Origin: an uncultured Collinsella sp.
GTDB taxonomy: Bacteria; Actinomycetota; Coriobacteriia; Coriobacteriales; Coriobacteriaceae
Length of the DNA: 9,241 nt
Direction: 5' to 3'
NCBI GenBank assembly: GCA_900556515.1
Contig: USPH01000035.1
Coordinates: forward strand, 1 to 9,241
In this document: one piece after another, positions 1 to 5,266 of the stretch
Layout of the letters: each line of letters opens with the position of its first letter
How positions within the stretch are numbered: the stretch's first letter is position 1
Notes under the pieces: model-generated
Databases searched by the model: none
What the model saw: only the letters and a program-made list of their open reading frames with translations
Told to the model about the DNA's origin: nothing
Made by a program: the position numbers and the translations under genes

Positions 1-1380
1 GTCTTCGTTTGCGAGGCCGCCGCTCCTGCTGCTGCCATTGGCAACCAGCAGTTCTTCTGGTGGATCTTCCTGATCCTGACCTTCCTGCTTCCCTACGGCA
101 TGGTTGTCGCCGAGCTCGGTACCACCTATGACGGCGAGGGCGGCATTTACGACTGGGTACGCGATGGCCTGGGCGACAAATGGGGCGCCCGCATCTCGTA
201 CTACTACTGGGTCAACTACCCGCTGTGGATCGCCTCGCTGGCTACCATGTTCCCCGACATTTTGGGCATGGTCTTTGGCGTCGAGTTCAACTTGATCGCC
301 AAGATGGGTATCGATCTTGCCTTTGTGTGGATCGTCTACCTCATGGGCCGCTCCAAGGCGGCCGACTCCGAGTGGGTCCTTAACGGTGGCGCCATCATCA
401 AGGTCGCCGTTGCCGTTATCGTTGGCGCTTTGGGCATTTGGTATGCCATGGAGAACGGTTTTGCGAACGACATGTCCGCTGCCACCTTCCTGCCCGAGCT
501 CACCAACACCAACGCTCTCGGCTACCTGTCGATCATCATCTTTAACTTCATGGGCTTCGAGGTCATCTGCACCATGACCGACGACATGGCCGATCCCGCT
601 CGCGATATCCCCAAGGCTATCATCGTCGGTGGCCTGTCCATCGCCGTGATCTACCTGTTCGCTGGCTTTGGCATCGGCGCCGCCGTGCCGGCCGACTCCA
701 TCGATCCCGACTACGGCATGATCGTCGCAGTCCAGACCATGGTGGGCGACTCCATGATCTTTAAGGTCATCTGCATCGCCTTCCTGATCACCCTGTTCGC
801 CAATATGGCCGCTTGGTCCTTCGGCGTTAACTCCGTTGCTCGCTACGCTGCCGAGCACGGCAACATGCCCAAGGTCTTCGCCTCGATGATCTCGGATGAC
901 GACATGCCCAACGGCGCCAACCTGGTCAACGCTGTCGTTGCCTCCCTGGTGCTGTGCCTGCAGCTCGTTCCCATCGACACCATCTCCAACGGTGTCTTCT
1001 GGATGCTCTTTGGCACCTCTGTCGTCTTCCTGCTGTTGACCTACATCCCGATGTTCCCGGCGTTCCTCAACCTTCGTAAGAACGACCCCAACCGTGAGCG
1101 CATCTTCACGTTCCCGTTTAAGGGCGCCATGATGAAGGTCATGCTGGCCATCCCCTGCATCGAGCTGGTTCTTGCCATCGTTGCCACGCTGATCCCGTTC
1201 TCCGCTGCTGAAATTGGCGACAAGGTCCCGATGATCGTTATCTTCATCGTGCTCGTGCTCATCGGCGAGGTCGTCCGCGTCGTCAGCGCTAAGGGCCGCG
1301 AGACCGAGTACAAGGGTCTGACCCCTGAGCTCGCAGCCCAGCGTCTCGCTGAGGAGGCCGCCGAGGCCGAGGAGAACTAG
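1..1380 (+). CDS. APC-superfamily amino acid/polyamine permease, 5'-truncated
   Basis: The reading frame is open from base 1 to the TAG at 1378-1380 (459 residues). It begins inside the first membrane segment, so the Met at base 100 is internal, not the start. Alignment by eye with the paralogue at 3501 suggests about 18 residues are missing. Alternating hydrophobic segments fit the 12-helix APC fold. Landmarks shared with the paralogue are the EGGIYDW motif after helix 2 (residue 46 of the fragment), FNFMGFE (residues 181-187), WSFGVN, and a YIPMFPAF motif late in the protein. The tail is Glu/Ala-rich. The family includes glutamate:GABA and agmatine:putrescine exchangers. Because aguA lies next downstream, agmatine/putrescine exchange is the best guess, but the substrate is inferred from context only. 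Codons are strongly C-ending, as in aguA, suggesting high expression. Confidence 0.9.
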   Translation, partial: VFVCEAAAPAAAIGNQQFFWWIFLILTFLLPYGMVVAELGTTYDGEGGIYDWVRDGLGDKWGARISYYYWVNYPLWIASLATMFPDILGMVFGVEFNLIAKMGIDLAFVWIVYLMGRSKAADSEWVLNGGAIIKVAVAVIVGALGIWYAMENGFANDMSAATFLPELTNTNALGYLSIIIFNFMGFEVICTMTDDMADPARDIPKAIIVGGLSIAVIYLFAGFGIGAAVPADSIDPDYGMIVAVQTMVGDSMIFKVICIAFLITLFANMAAWSFGVNSVARYAAEHGNMPKVFASMISDDDMPNGANLVNAVVASLVLCLQLVPIDTISNGVFWMLFGTSVVFLLLTYIPMFPAFLNLRKNDPNRERIFTFPFKGAMMKVMLAIPCIELVLAIVATLIPFSAAEIGDKVPMIVIFIVLVLIGEVVRVVSAKGRETEYKGLTPELAAQRLAEEAAEAEEN

Positions 1381-1430
1381 AGCACCCGGTTCTGGGGCTC
1401 CAACCCTCCTCGTGTACCAACGCGCGCTTC

Positions 1431-1494
1431 GTCGGGCTTGTCGCTCCCGACTCCGGGCACTCTAGCCTCTTCGGAGGCGTGTCCAAGCGACAGG
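1431..1494 (+). ncRNA. Nested hairpin / possible pseudoknot in aguA leader
   Basis: GTCGGG (1431-1436) pairs with CCCGAC (1446-1451), leaving a 9-nt loop at 1437-1445. All nine loop bases can pair with 1486-1494 (one G-U wobble). The intervening 1452-1485 forms its own hairpin: GGGCAC/GTGTCC (1455-1460/1479-1484) enclosing GCCTC-TTCG-GAGGC (1465-1478). The two outer helices are either alternatives or, at least in part, a pseudoknot; with no linker at 1436/1437, full formation of both would be strained. I do not recognise a named RNA family. Confidence 0.45.
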
Positions 1495-1512
1495 TTTGCT
1501 AACCATTCCCCC

Positions 1513-1555
1513 GGGGTGGGTGTGAGCGATAGCTCCGGTAACCACCGCCCACCCC
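1513..1555 (+). ncRNA. Compact three-way-junction RNA element
   Basis: GGGGTGGG (1513-1520) pairs with CCCACCCC (1548-1555). Between them lie a TGT linker and two adjacent hairpins, GAGC-GATA-GCTC (1524-1535) and CGGT-AACC-ACCG (1536-1547). Apart from the TGT linker and the two tetraloops, every base is paired. Function is unknown; no U-tract follows. Confidence 0.45.
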
Positions 1556-1696
1556 AATCTCTCTTCCGTATCCTTCGTGCGTTTTGTCTCCGCGCACTTG
1601 GTTACGTCGTCGCTTGCCGGTGCGATTCCGTGAAAACCGGCACCGGGCGCCCCGACCTTTGCCGGGGAACGGGCGCCTACCATCTCTTGGTTTTAG

Positions 1697-1719
1697 GCTG
1701 CGGGTAACCCGCCCGCAGC
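1697..1719 (+). promoter_or_regulatory. Perfect hairpin just upstream of the aguA ribosome site
   Basis: GCTGCGGG (1697-1704) and CCCGCAGC (1712-1719) form a perfect 8-bp stem with a 7-nt loop. It ends 17 nt before the Shine-Dalgarno GGAGGA at 1737-1742. It does not cover the ribosome site, so it may stabilise the 5' end or mark a processing site. There is no T-run, so it is not an ordinary terminator. Confidence 0.45.
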
Positions 1720-1748
1720 AAGCGATCGTTCGATTTGGAGGAAATCTT

Positions 1749-2954
1749 ATGCGTACGATCACCGAGTCCGAGTCCACCCCCAAGGCCGACGGCTTCTTCA
1801 TGCCCGCCGAGTTCGCCCCGCAGGATCGCGTGTGGATGGGCTGGCCCCACCGCACCGACACCTGGGCCCACGGCGCCAAGCCGGCCCAGAAGCAGTATGC
1901 CGCCATCGCCCGCGCCATCTCCGAGTTCACCCCGGTCTATATGTGCGCCAACCAGGTCGACTACGCCAACTGCAAGGCCGTCTTCGAGAACGACGAGAAC
2001 GTCACCGTCATCGAGATGACCACCGACGACGCCTGGTTCCGCGACACTGCCGCCACCTACGTCATCAACGGCAAGGGCGAGAAGCGCGCCAACCACTGGC
2101 ACTTCAACGCCTACGGCGGCCTCGTCGACGGCCTGTACTTCCCGTGGGACAAGGACGAGCAGATCGCCCTCAAGATGGCTGAGCTCTCCGGCTGCCGCCG
2201 CTATCGTCCCGACGACATGATCCTCGAGGGCGGCTCCATCACCGTCGACGGCGAGGGCACCCTTGTCGTGACCGACCAGTGCCTGCTTTCCCCGGGCCGC
2301 ACCTGCTCTGCGGTTCTGGAGGAGGAAGAGGATCCCGAGTCCATCTGGCCCAAGTACCGCAAGAAGTTTGAGCCCTGGAGCGAGGAGCTTCGCGCCTACA
2401 TGGACGAGCACCTCAAGGATTACCTGGGTGTCGAGAAGGTCATCTGGGTCAAGGAGGGCATCGACCCCGAGGAGACCAACGGCCACATCGACGACGTCGC
2501 CACGTTCATCGCGCCGGGCGTCATGGCCTGCATTTGGACCGACGATCCCGAGTATCCGTTCTACGAGCAGTGCCACGCTGCCTACGAGACCCTCTCCAAC
2601 GCCGTCGACGCCAAGGGCCGCAAGATGAAGGTCTACAAGCTCTGCATGCCCGTGAACCCGCTGTTCATGGACCAGGCTTCCTGCGACACCATCGACGCCG
2701 ACGAGAACGCCGAGCCGCGCGTCCCCGACGAGCCGCTGATCGCCTCCTACATGAACTACCTCGTGACCAACCACGGCGTTATCGTCCCGCAGTACGGCGA
2801 CGAGAACGACCAGCTGGCCGTCGACACGCTCCAGAAGATCTACGACGAGGTCTGGGGCGAGGGCGTCTACAAGTGCGTCGGCGTTCAGTCCGAGCAGGTC
2901 GTCTTCGGTGGCGGCAACATCCACTGCATTACTCAGCAGGAGCCGTCCGCGTAA
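1749..2954 (+). CDS. aguA: Agmatine deiminase (agmatine iminohydrolase)
   Basis: It hydrolyses agmatine to N-carbamoylputrescine and ammonia in the cytoplasm. The start at 1749 is set by TTGGAGGAAATCTT just upstream (GGAGGA at 1737-1742, 6-nt spacer), giving 401 residues; an in-frame ATG at 1584 lies in the structured leader with no ribosome site. Family marks are WFRDT (96-100, catalytic Asp99), EGGSITVDGEGT (160-171), EETNGHIDD (241-249, His246) and the C-terminal GGGNIHCITQQ with nucleophile Cys393. It resembles the Enterococcus enzyme closely in its second half. Two oddities: the usual Gly-Pro after the RD motif is Ala-Ala (101-102), and about 25 extra acidic/aromatic residues sit around 185-220, making it longer than the usual 365-380. 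Codon choice is extremely biased to C-ending codons, suggesting high expression. A related guanidino substrate cannot be excluded. Confidence 0.93.
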   Translation: MRTITESESTPKADGFFMPAEFAPQDRVWMGWPHRTDTWAHGAKPAQKQYAAIARAISEFTPVYMCANQVDYANCKAVFENDENVTVIEMTTDDAWFRDTAATYVINGKGEKRANHWHFNAYGGLVDGLYFPWDKDEQIALKMAELSGCRRYRPDDMILEGGSITVDGEGTLVVTDQCLLSPGRTCSAVLEEEEDPESIWPKYRKKFEPWSEELRAYMDEHLKDYLGVEKVIWVKEGIDPEETNGHIDDVATFIAPGVMACIWTDDPEYPFYEQCHAAYETLSNAVDAKGRKMKVYKLCMPVNPLFMDQASCDTIDADENAEPRVPDEPLIASYMNYLVTNHGVIVPQYGDENDQLAVDTLQKIYDEVWGEGVYKCVGVQSEQVVFGGGNIHCITQQEPSA

Positions 2955-2968
2955 TTGTCTGTCTTCCC

Positions 2969-3052
2969 GAGGCACGGCACCTTGCCCTTCAATCGTCGGG
3001 CATGACCCTTAAGGTCTATGCCCTCCTCTTTCAGGGCAATCTGCCGCACCTC
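2969..3052 (+). ncRNA. Three-tier hairpin downstream of aguA
   Basis: The outer arms 2969-2979 and 3042-3052 pair as 4 bp + 2x2 internal loop + 5 bp. The middle arms TTGCCCT (2982-2988) and AGGGCAA (3033-3039) pair perfectly. The inner hairpin GGGCATGACC (2998-3007) pairs with 3013-3023 through ten pairs with one bulged T and a CTTAA loop. It lies 14 nt after the aguA stop, so it could be a 3'-end stabiliser or the first domain of a larger regulatory RNA together with 3056-3156. Confidence 0.45.
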
Positions 3053-3055
3053 AGA

Positions 3056-3156
3056 AACCCAGCCGATCAATCGGACAGTCGGTGAATCGCACCGTGACCA
3101 TCTCGGGGCATTGATGGTCGGTTTATTCGATGTCTTGGTCGGCTGGGTTTTTCTTT
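3056..3156 (+). terminator. Intrinsic terminator closing a three-way junction
   Basis: AACCCAGCCGATCAA (3056-3070) pairs with TTGGTCGGCTGGGTT (3135-3149): 15 continuous pairs with one G-U. The 3' arm runs into TTTTTCTTT (3148-3156). Inside are GACA/TGTC (3074-3077/3131-3134), hairpin CGGTG-CACCG (3080-3094), hairpin GACCATC-GATGGTC (3096-3119), and a single-stranded GTTTATTCGA joiner (3121-3130). It most likely ends the aguA transcript. The large ordered interior is unusual for a plain terminator and resembles a riboswitch layout. Confidence 0.65.
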
Positions 3157-3188
3157 GGGCACTCCGTTGCCTCCACTTCGGAGTGCCC
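3157..3188 (+). other. 9-bp perfect hairpin
   Basis: GGGCACTCC (3157-3165) and GGAGTGCCC (3180-3188) pair perfectly around a 14-nt loop. The downstream CCTCTTTG is only weakly T-rich. The 5' arm and loop share GGGCACTC, GCCTC and TTCGGAG in the same order with the hairpin at 1455-1484 in the aguA leader. Confidence 0.45.
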
Positions 3189-3204
3189 GCCTCTTTGATT
3201 GAGT

Positions 3205-3273
3205 ACGCGTCTGATCTGGGATTTATTGCGGGTTAGGCCAATTGTTCGCTTGAATATCCCAGGTCAGACGCGT
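3205..3273 (+). repeat. 18-bp inverted repeat with 33-nt loop
   Basis: ACGCGTCTGATCTGGGAT (3205-3222) is complementary to ATCCCAGGTCAGACGCGT (3256-3273) with a single G-U position. Three further pairs can form outside it (GAG at 3201-3203 with 3275-3277) after one mismatch. No T-run follows. It may be a leader RNA hairpin or a relic of a small mobile repeat. Confidence 0.6.
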
Positions 3274-3293
3274 CTTCAATTGCCAAAAGATTC

Positions 3294-3315
3294 CGGTCGC
3301 AATCGCGGCCGTTTT
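3294..3315 (+). terminator. Short GC-rich hairpin followed by TTTT
   Basis: CGGTCGC (3294-3300) pairs with GCGGCCG (3305-3311) with one G-U and an AATC loop, followed directly by TTTT (3312-3315). The T-run is short, so termination would be partial at best. Confidence 0.35.
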
Positions 3316-3385
3316 GATCGGAGTATCTATGTACCAGCGTATCGTTATCTACACGCGCCTGTTCCGCGAGCGTTGGTCCAACAAT

Positions 3386-3481
3386 TGCATCCTCTCTTCT
3401 CTTTGGGATGGCACCTGCACCGGTGACGCGGCCTGCAACCCTACCTTGGGCTGCGCCTTCGGTACAGATGCCATCCTTTTT
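3386..3481 (+). terminator. Candidate transcription attenuator before second permease
   Basis: GGATGGCA (3406-3413) pairs perfectly with TGCCATCC (3469-3476), extended inward by CTG/CAG (3415-3417/3465-3467) after one mismatch, and the stem is followed by TTTTT (3477-3481). This terminator ends only 19 nt before the permease start. Upstream, TGCATCC (3386-3392) can pair with the same GGATGGCA (one bulged G, 13-nt pyrimidine-rich loop), which would exclude the terminator. That is the layout of a terminator/antiterminator switch. The enclosed 3418-3464 has further pairing (ACCG/CGGT, GCGGC/GCTGC). What it would sense is unknown. Confidence 0.5.
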
Positions 3482-3500
3482 GCTGTAGGGGAAGCGTGCC

Positions 3501-4910
3501 ATGGCAGGTAAAAAGTTCTCCCTGTTCGAGGTCATCCTCTCGGTTATCTGCGTTGTCTTTACCATCGAGGCGGCTGCTCCGGCATCTGCCATGGGTAACG
3601 TGCAGTTCTTCTGGTGGATCTTCCTTATCATTACGTTTTTGCTTCCCTATGGCCTGGTGGTGGCCGAGCTCGGTACGGCGTTCGATTCCGAGGGCGGCCT
3701 GTACGACTGGGTTCGCCTGGGCTTGGGAGACCGTTGGTGTGCACGCTGCTCCTGGTGCTATTGGGTCAACTTTCCACTGTGGGTGGCAAGTATCGCCTGC
3801 ATGTTCCCCAGTGTCATCAATGCGGTATGGGGCATCGAATTTTCGCTTGGGGTCCGAATTGCCATCGAGCTTGCCTTTGTGTGGGGCGTCACGGTCATGG
3901 CAATGCAGCCGGTGGCCGAGGCCGATTGGGTCATGGATGGCGGCGCCGTCATCAAGGTGCTCATTACCGCCGTGGTGGGAATCATCGGCATCTGGTTTGC
4001 CTGCAACAACGGCTTTGCCAACGATATGTCGTTTAAGACATTTGTCCCCGATCTGGGAGACACTAACTCACTGACGTATCTTTCAATCATCCTATTCAAC
4101 TTTATGGGCTTTGAGGTGGTCGCGACCTTTGCCAGCACGATGAAGAACCCATCGCGCGATATCCCCAAGGCGGTTATCGCCGGTGGCGTTGCCATCGCGG
4201 CGATCTACATTATCTGTGGCATCGGTATTGGAGCCGCGGTTCCCACCGAGCAGCTTTCACTCGATTCGGGCATTGTGGACGCGGTTGCCGCCATGGTGGG
4301 GCGCGCTCACCCGCTGACGATGGTCGTGGGCGTGGCCTTTCTGGTAACGCTGTTTGCCAACATGATCTGTTGGAGCTTTGGCGTCAACAACGTGGCGAGC
4401 TATGCCGCGCGCCATGGCAACATGCCGCGTCCCTTTGCGCTGGTGTCCAAGAAGACCGGCATGCCCAACGGCTCGGCACTCATTAACGGTTGTTTTGCCA
4501 GCTTGGTGCTGCTACTTCAGATTCCGCTGGGTGAAGGTTCCGACGTCTTTTGGGTCTTCTTCTCGATGAACGTCGTCTTTCTGCTCATGAGCTATATCCC
4601 GATGTTCCCGGCGTTTTGGCGCCTGCGTAAATACGACGACCGCCCGCGCGTGTTTCGCGCGCCCTTCGAGGGCAAGGTGCTTGCGGTAGCGCTTGCGGTG
4701 CCGGTGGTAGAACTCGTGCTTTCGATTGTTGCTACGATTGTGCCGCTCAACAGCTCACCTGCCGAGATGGCAAAGTTGCCGATTCTCGCGGGCGTAGTGA
4801 TTGGCCTGTTATTGGGCGAGGTTTCGCGCCTCATATCGCGCCGCGGCCGAAGCGTCGACAATCCCGGCGTTGGTGCACGGGGGTCAGGTTACTTTGCACC
4901 AAAACAGTAA
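3501..4910 (+). CDS. APC-superfamily amino acid/polyamine permease (paralogue)
   Basis: A complete 469-residue membrane transporter. AGGGGA (3487-3492) lies 8 nt before the ATG, supporting this start. It aligns along its length without large gaps to the truncated permease at 1-1380, sharing the EAAAP segment in helix 1 (23-27), an EGGLYDWV motif after helix 2, FNFMGFE (199-205), WSFGVN and YIPMFPAF; by eye well over half of positions match. About 12 hydrophobic segments are visible. Family members exchange amino acids or polyamines; together with aguA an agmatine/putrescine exchanger is plausible, but the two copies may differ in substrate. Codon use is much less biased than in aguA and the first permease. 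The C-terminal tail (about 449-469) differs completely from the paralogue and is encoded within an inverted-repeat sequence. Expression may be controlled by the attenuator-like hairpin upstream. Confidence 0.93.
   Translation: MAGKKFSLFEVILSVICVVFTIEAAAPASAMGNVQFFWWIFLIITFLLPYGLVVAELGTAFDSEGGLYDWVRLGLGDRWCARCSWCYWVNFPLWVASIACMFPSVINAVWGIEFSLGVRIAIELAFVWGVTVMAMQPVAEADWVMDGGAVIKVLITAVVGIIGIWFACNNGFANDMSFKTFVPDLGDTNSLTYLSIILFNFMGFEVVATFASTMKNPSRDIPKAVIAGGVAIAAIYIICGIGIGAAVPTEQLSLDSGIVDAVAAMVGRAHPLTMVVGVAFLVTLFANMICWSFGVNNVASYAARHGNMPRPFALVSKKTGMPNGSALINGCFASLVLLLQIPLGEGSDVFWVFFSMNVVFLLMSYIPMFPAFWRLRKYDDRPRVFRAPFEGKVLAVALAVPVVELVLSIVATIVPLNSSPAEMAKLPILAGVVIGLLLGEVSRLISRRGRSVDNPGVGARGSGYFAPKQ
4870..4902 (+). 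repeat. 8-bp inverted repeat spanning the permease 3' end
   Basis: TTGGTGCA (4870-4877) and TGCACCAA (4895-4902) are perfect inverted copies flanking a GGGGGTCAGGTTACTT core, and a third TTGGTGCA lies at 4932-4939. A separate hairpin AAGCGC/GCGCTT (4909-4914/4928-4933) covers the stop codon. No T-run follows on the plus strand, so the permease terminator is unclear. GGGGTCAGG-type cores occur near small mobile repeats in other bacteria, so a relic repeat is possible. Confidence 0.4.
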
Positions 4911-4946
4911 GCGCCGCGAGTTGCGCAGCGCTTGGTGCATCTTGGA

Positions 4947-5138
4947 TTACTGTTCGCGGTGCTCGGGATCGGAAACGAGCTTAGGCGCAAAGAAGGGGAC
5001 GTGGCCCAGATAGGGGCAGCTGTCCGAACGTTCCTCGACGACACAGGGGACGTCATTGTAGGTAAGTGAGTCGCACAGGTGGACGATGGCCTTGGCGGCA
5101 GGGGCAACGAGTATTTTGAGCGGTGCGATAGGCGCCAT
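4947..5138 (-). CDS. Small hypothetical protein, 63 residues
   Basis: I do not recognise this protein. On the minus strand an AGGAG site (plus-strand complement at 5144-5148) sits 5 nt before the ATG at 5138, good support for this start over the in-frame ATG 15 nt upstream. The protein starts MAPIAPLKILVAPAAKAIVH and has no long hydrophobic segment. It has three cysteines (22, 32, 41) and a charged C-terminal end. The reading frame looks protein-like, without the Arg/Pro/Ser runs of the overlapping minus-strand frame. It converges on the permease and diverges from the LuxR-type gene, so the shared 128-bp upstream region may coordinate them. Function unknown; the Cys residues could bind a metal, but that is speculation. 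Confidence 0.6.
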   Translation of the reverse strand: MAPIAPLKILVAPAAKAIVHLCDSLTYNDVPCVVEERSDSCPYLGHVPFFAPKLVSDPEHREQ

Positions 5139-5167
5139 GGCATCTCCTTTCATCGGTGAGACACAGC

Positions 5168-5198
5168 TTGTTTATCTAAACGATACAGTACGTTTAAT
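5168..5198 (+). promoter_or_regulatory. Divergent promoter region with inverted repeat
   Basis: TAAACG (5177-5182) and CGTTTA (5191-5196) form a 20-bp inverted repeat with an 8-bp centre, in the AT-rich stretch between the minus-strand small gene and the regulator. TTGTTT (5168-5173) and TTTAAT (5193-5198) could be a plus-strand -35/-10 pair, though the 19-bp spacing is long. The size fits an operator for a dimeric HTH protein such as the adjacent LuxR-type regulator. Confidence 0.35.
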
Positions 5199-5266
5199 CG
5201 GTGAGTCTAATCTTGCGGCAAAGAATCTGTCAACATCCTCACGGCATCTAGACAGGGGAGGCGGGC

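Larger units (their letters stand above)
1381..1748 (+). other. 368-nt structured gap between permease and aguA
   Basis: No convincing gene lies here; short ORFs have no ribosome site and cross the stems. The stretch is packed with complementary segments: a nested element at 1431-1494, a three-way junction at 1513-1555, stems 1616-1621/1636-1641 and 1646-1652/1671-1677, and a hairpin at 1697-1719. No T-rich run follows any of them, so I see no clear intrinsic terminator, and no convincing -35/-10 pair. It may be an intercistronic spacer or a long 5' leader of aguA. Confidence 0.6.
2955..3500 (+). other. 546-nt non-coding gap between aguA and second permease
   Basis: No supported gene. It contains, in order, a three-tier hairpin (2969-3052), a terminator (3056-3156), a 9-bp hairpin (3157-3188), an 18-bp inverted repeat (3205-3273), a GC hairpin with TTTT (3294-3315) and a terminator/antiterminator pair (3386-3481). 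A weak promoter candidate, TTGAGT (3199-3204) with TTTATT (3222-3227) at 17-bp spacing, overlaps the inverted repeat. Part is probably the 3' end of the aguA transcript and the rest the permease leader. Confidence 0.6.

Noticed and set aside
1616..1677. CCGGTGCGATTCCG, reminiscent of part of a cobalamin riboswitch
   Set aside because: The other conserved cobalamin-riboswitch blocks are absent in the right order, and the segment is explained as simple stems.
1584..1748. Upstream in-frame ATG that would lengthen agmatine deiminase by 55 residues
   Set aside because: It lies in the hairpin-rich leader, has no ribosome site and encodes Arg/Pro-rich sequence; the ATG at 1749 has a strong site.
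1677..2975. 432-codon open frame on the minus strand over aguA
   Set aside because: It is antisense to a confidently identified gene. Strong GC-ending codon bias in aguA removes stops from the opposite frame, and the translation is a Val/Asp/Gly-rich low-complexity sequence.
3409..3415. TGGCACC resembling the T-box core sequence upstream of the second permease
   Set aside because: The core lies in the 5' arm of the terminator rather than in an antiterminator bulge of the usual shape, and no stem I with a specifier loop is visible; a 7-base match can occur by chance.
3018..3511. Short plus-strand frames in the gap between aguA and the second permease
   Set aside because: They lack ribosome sites, cross terminator stems and show no protein-like conservation signals.
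4889..5143. 84-codon minus-strand frame overlapping the 63-residue gene
   Set aside because: It is Ser/Pro/Arg/Thr-rich, typical of an out-of-frame shadow, and runs into the permease 3' end; the alternative frame has the better ribosome site and composition.
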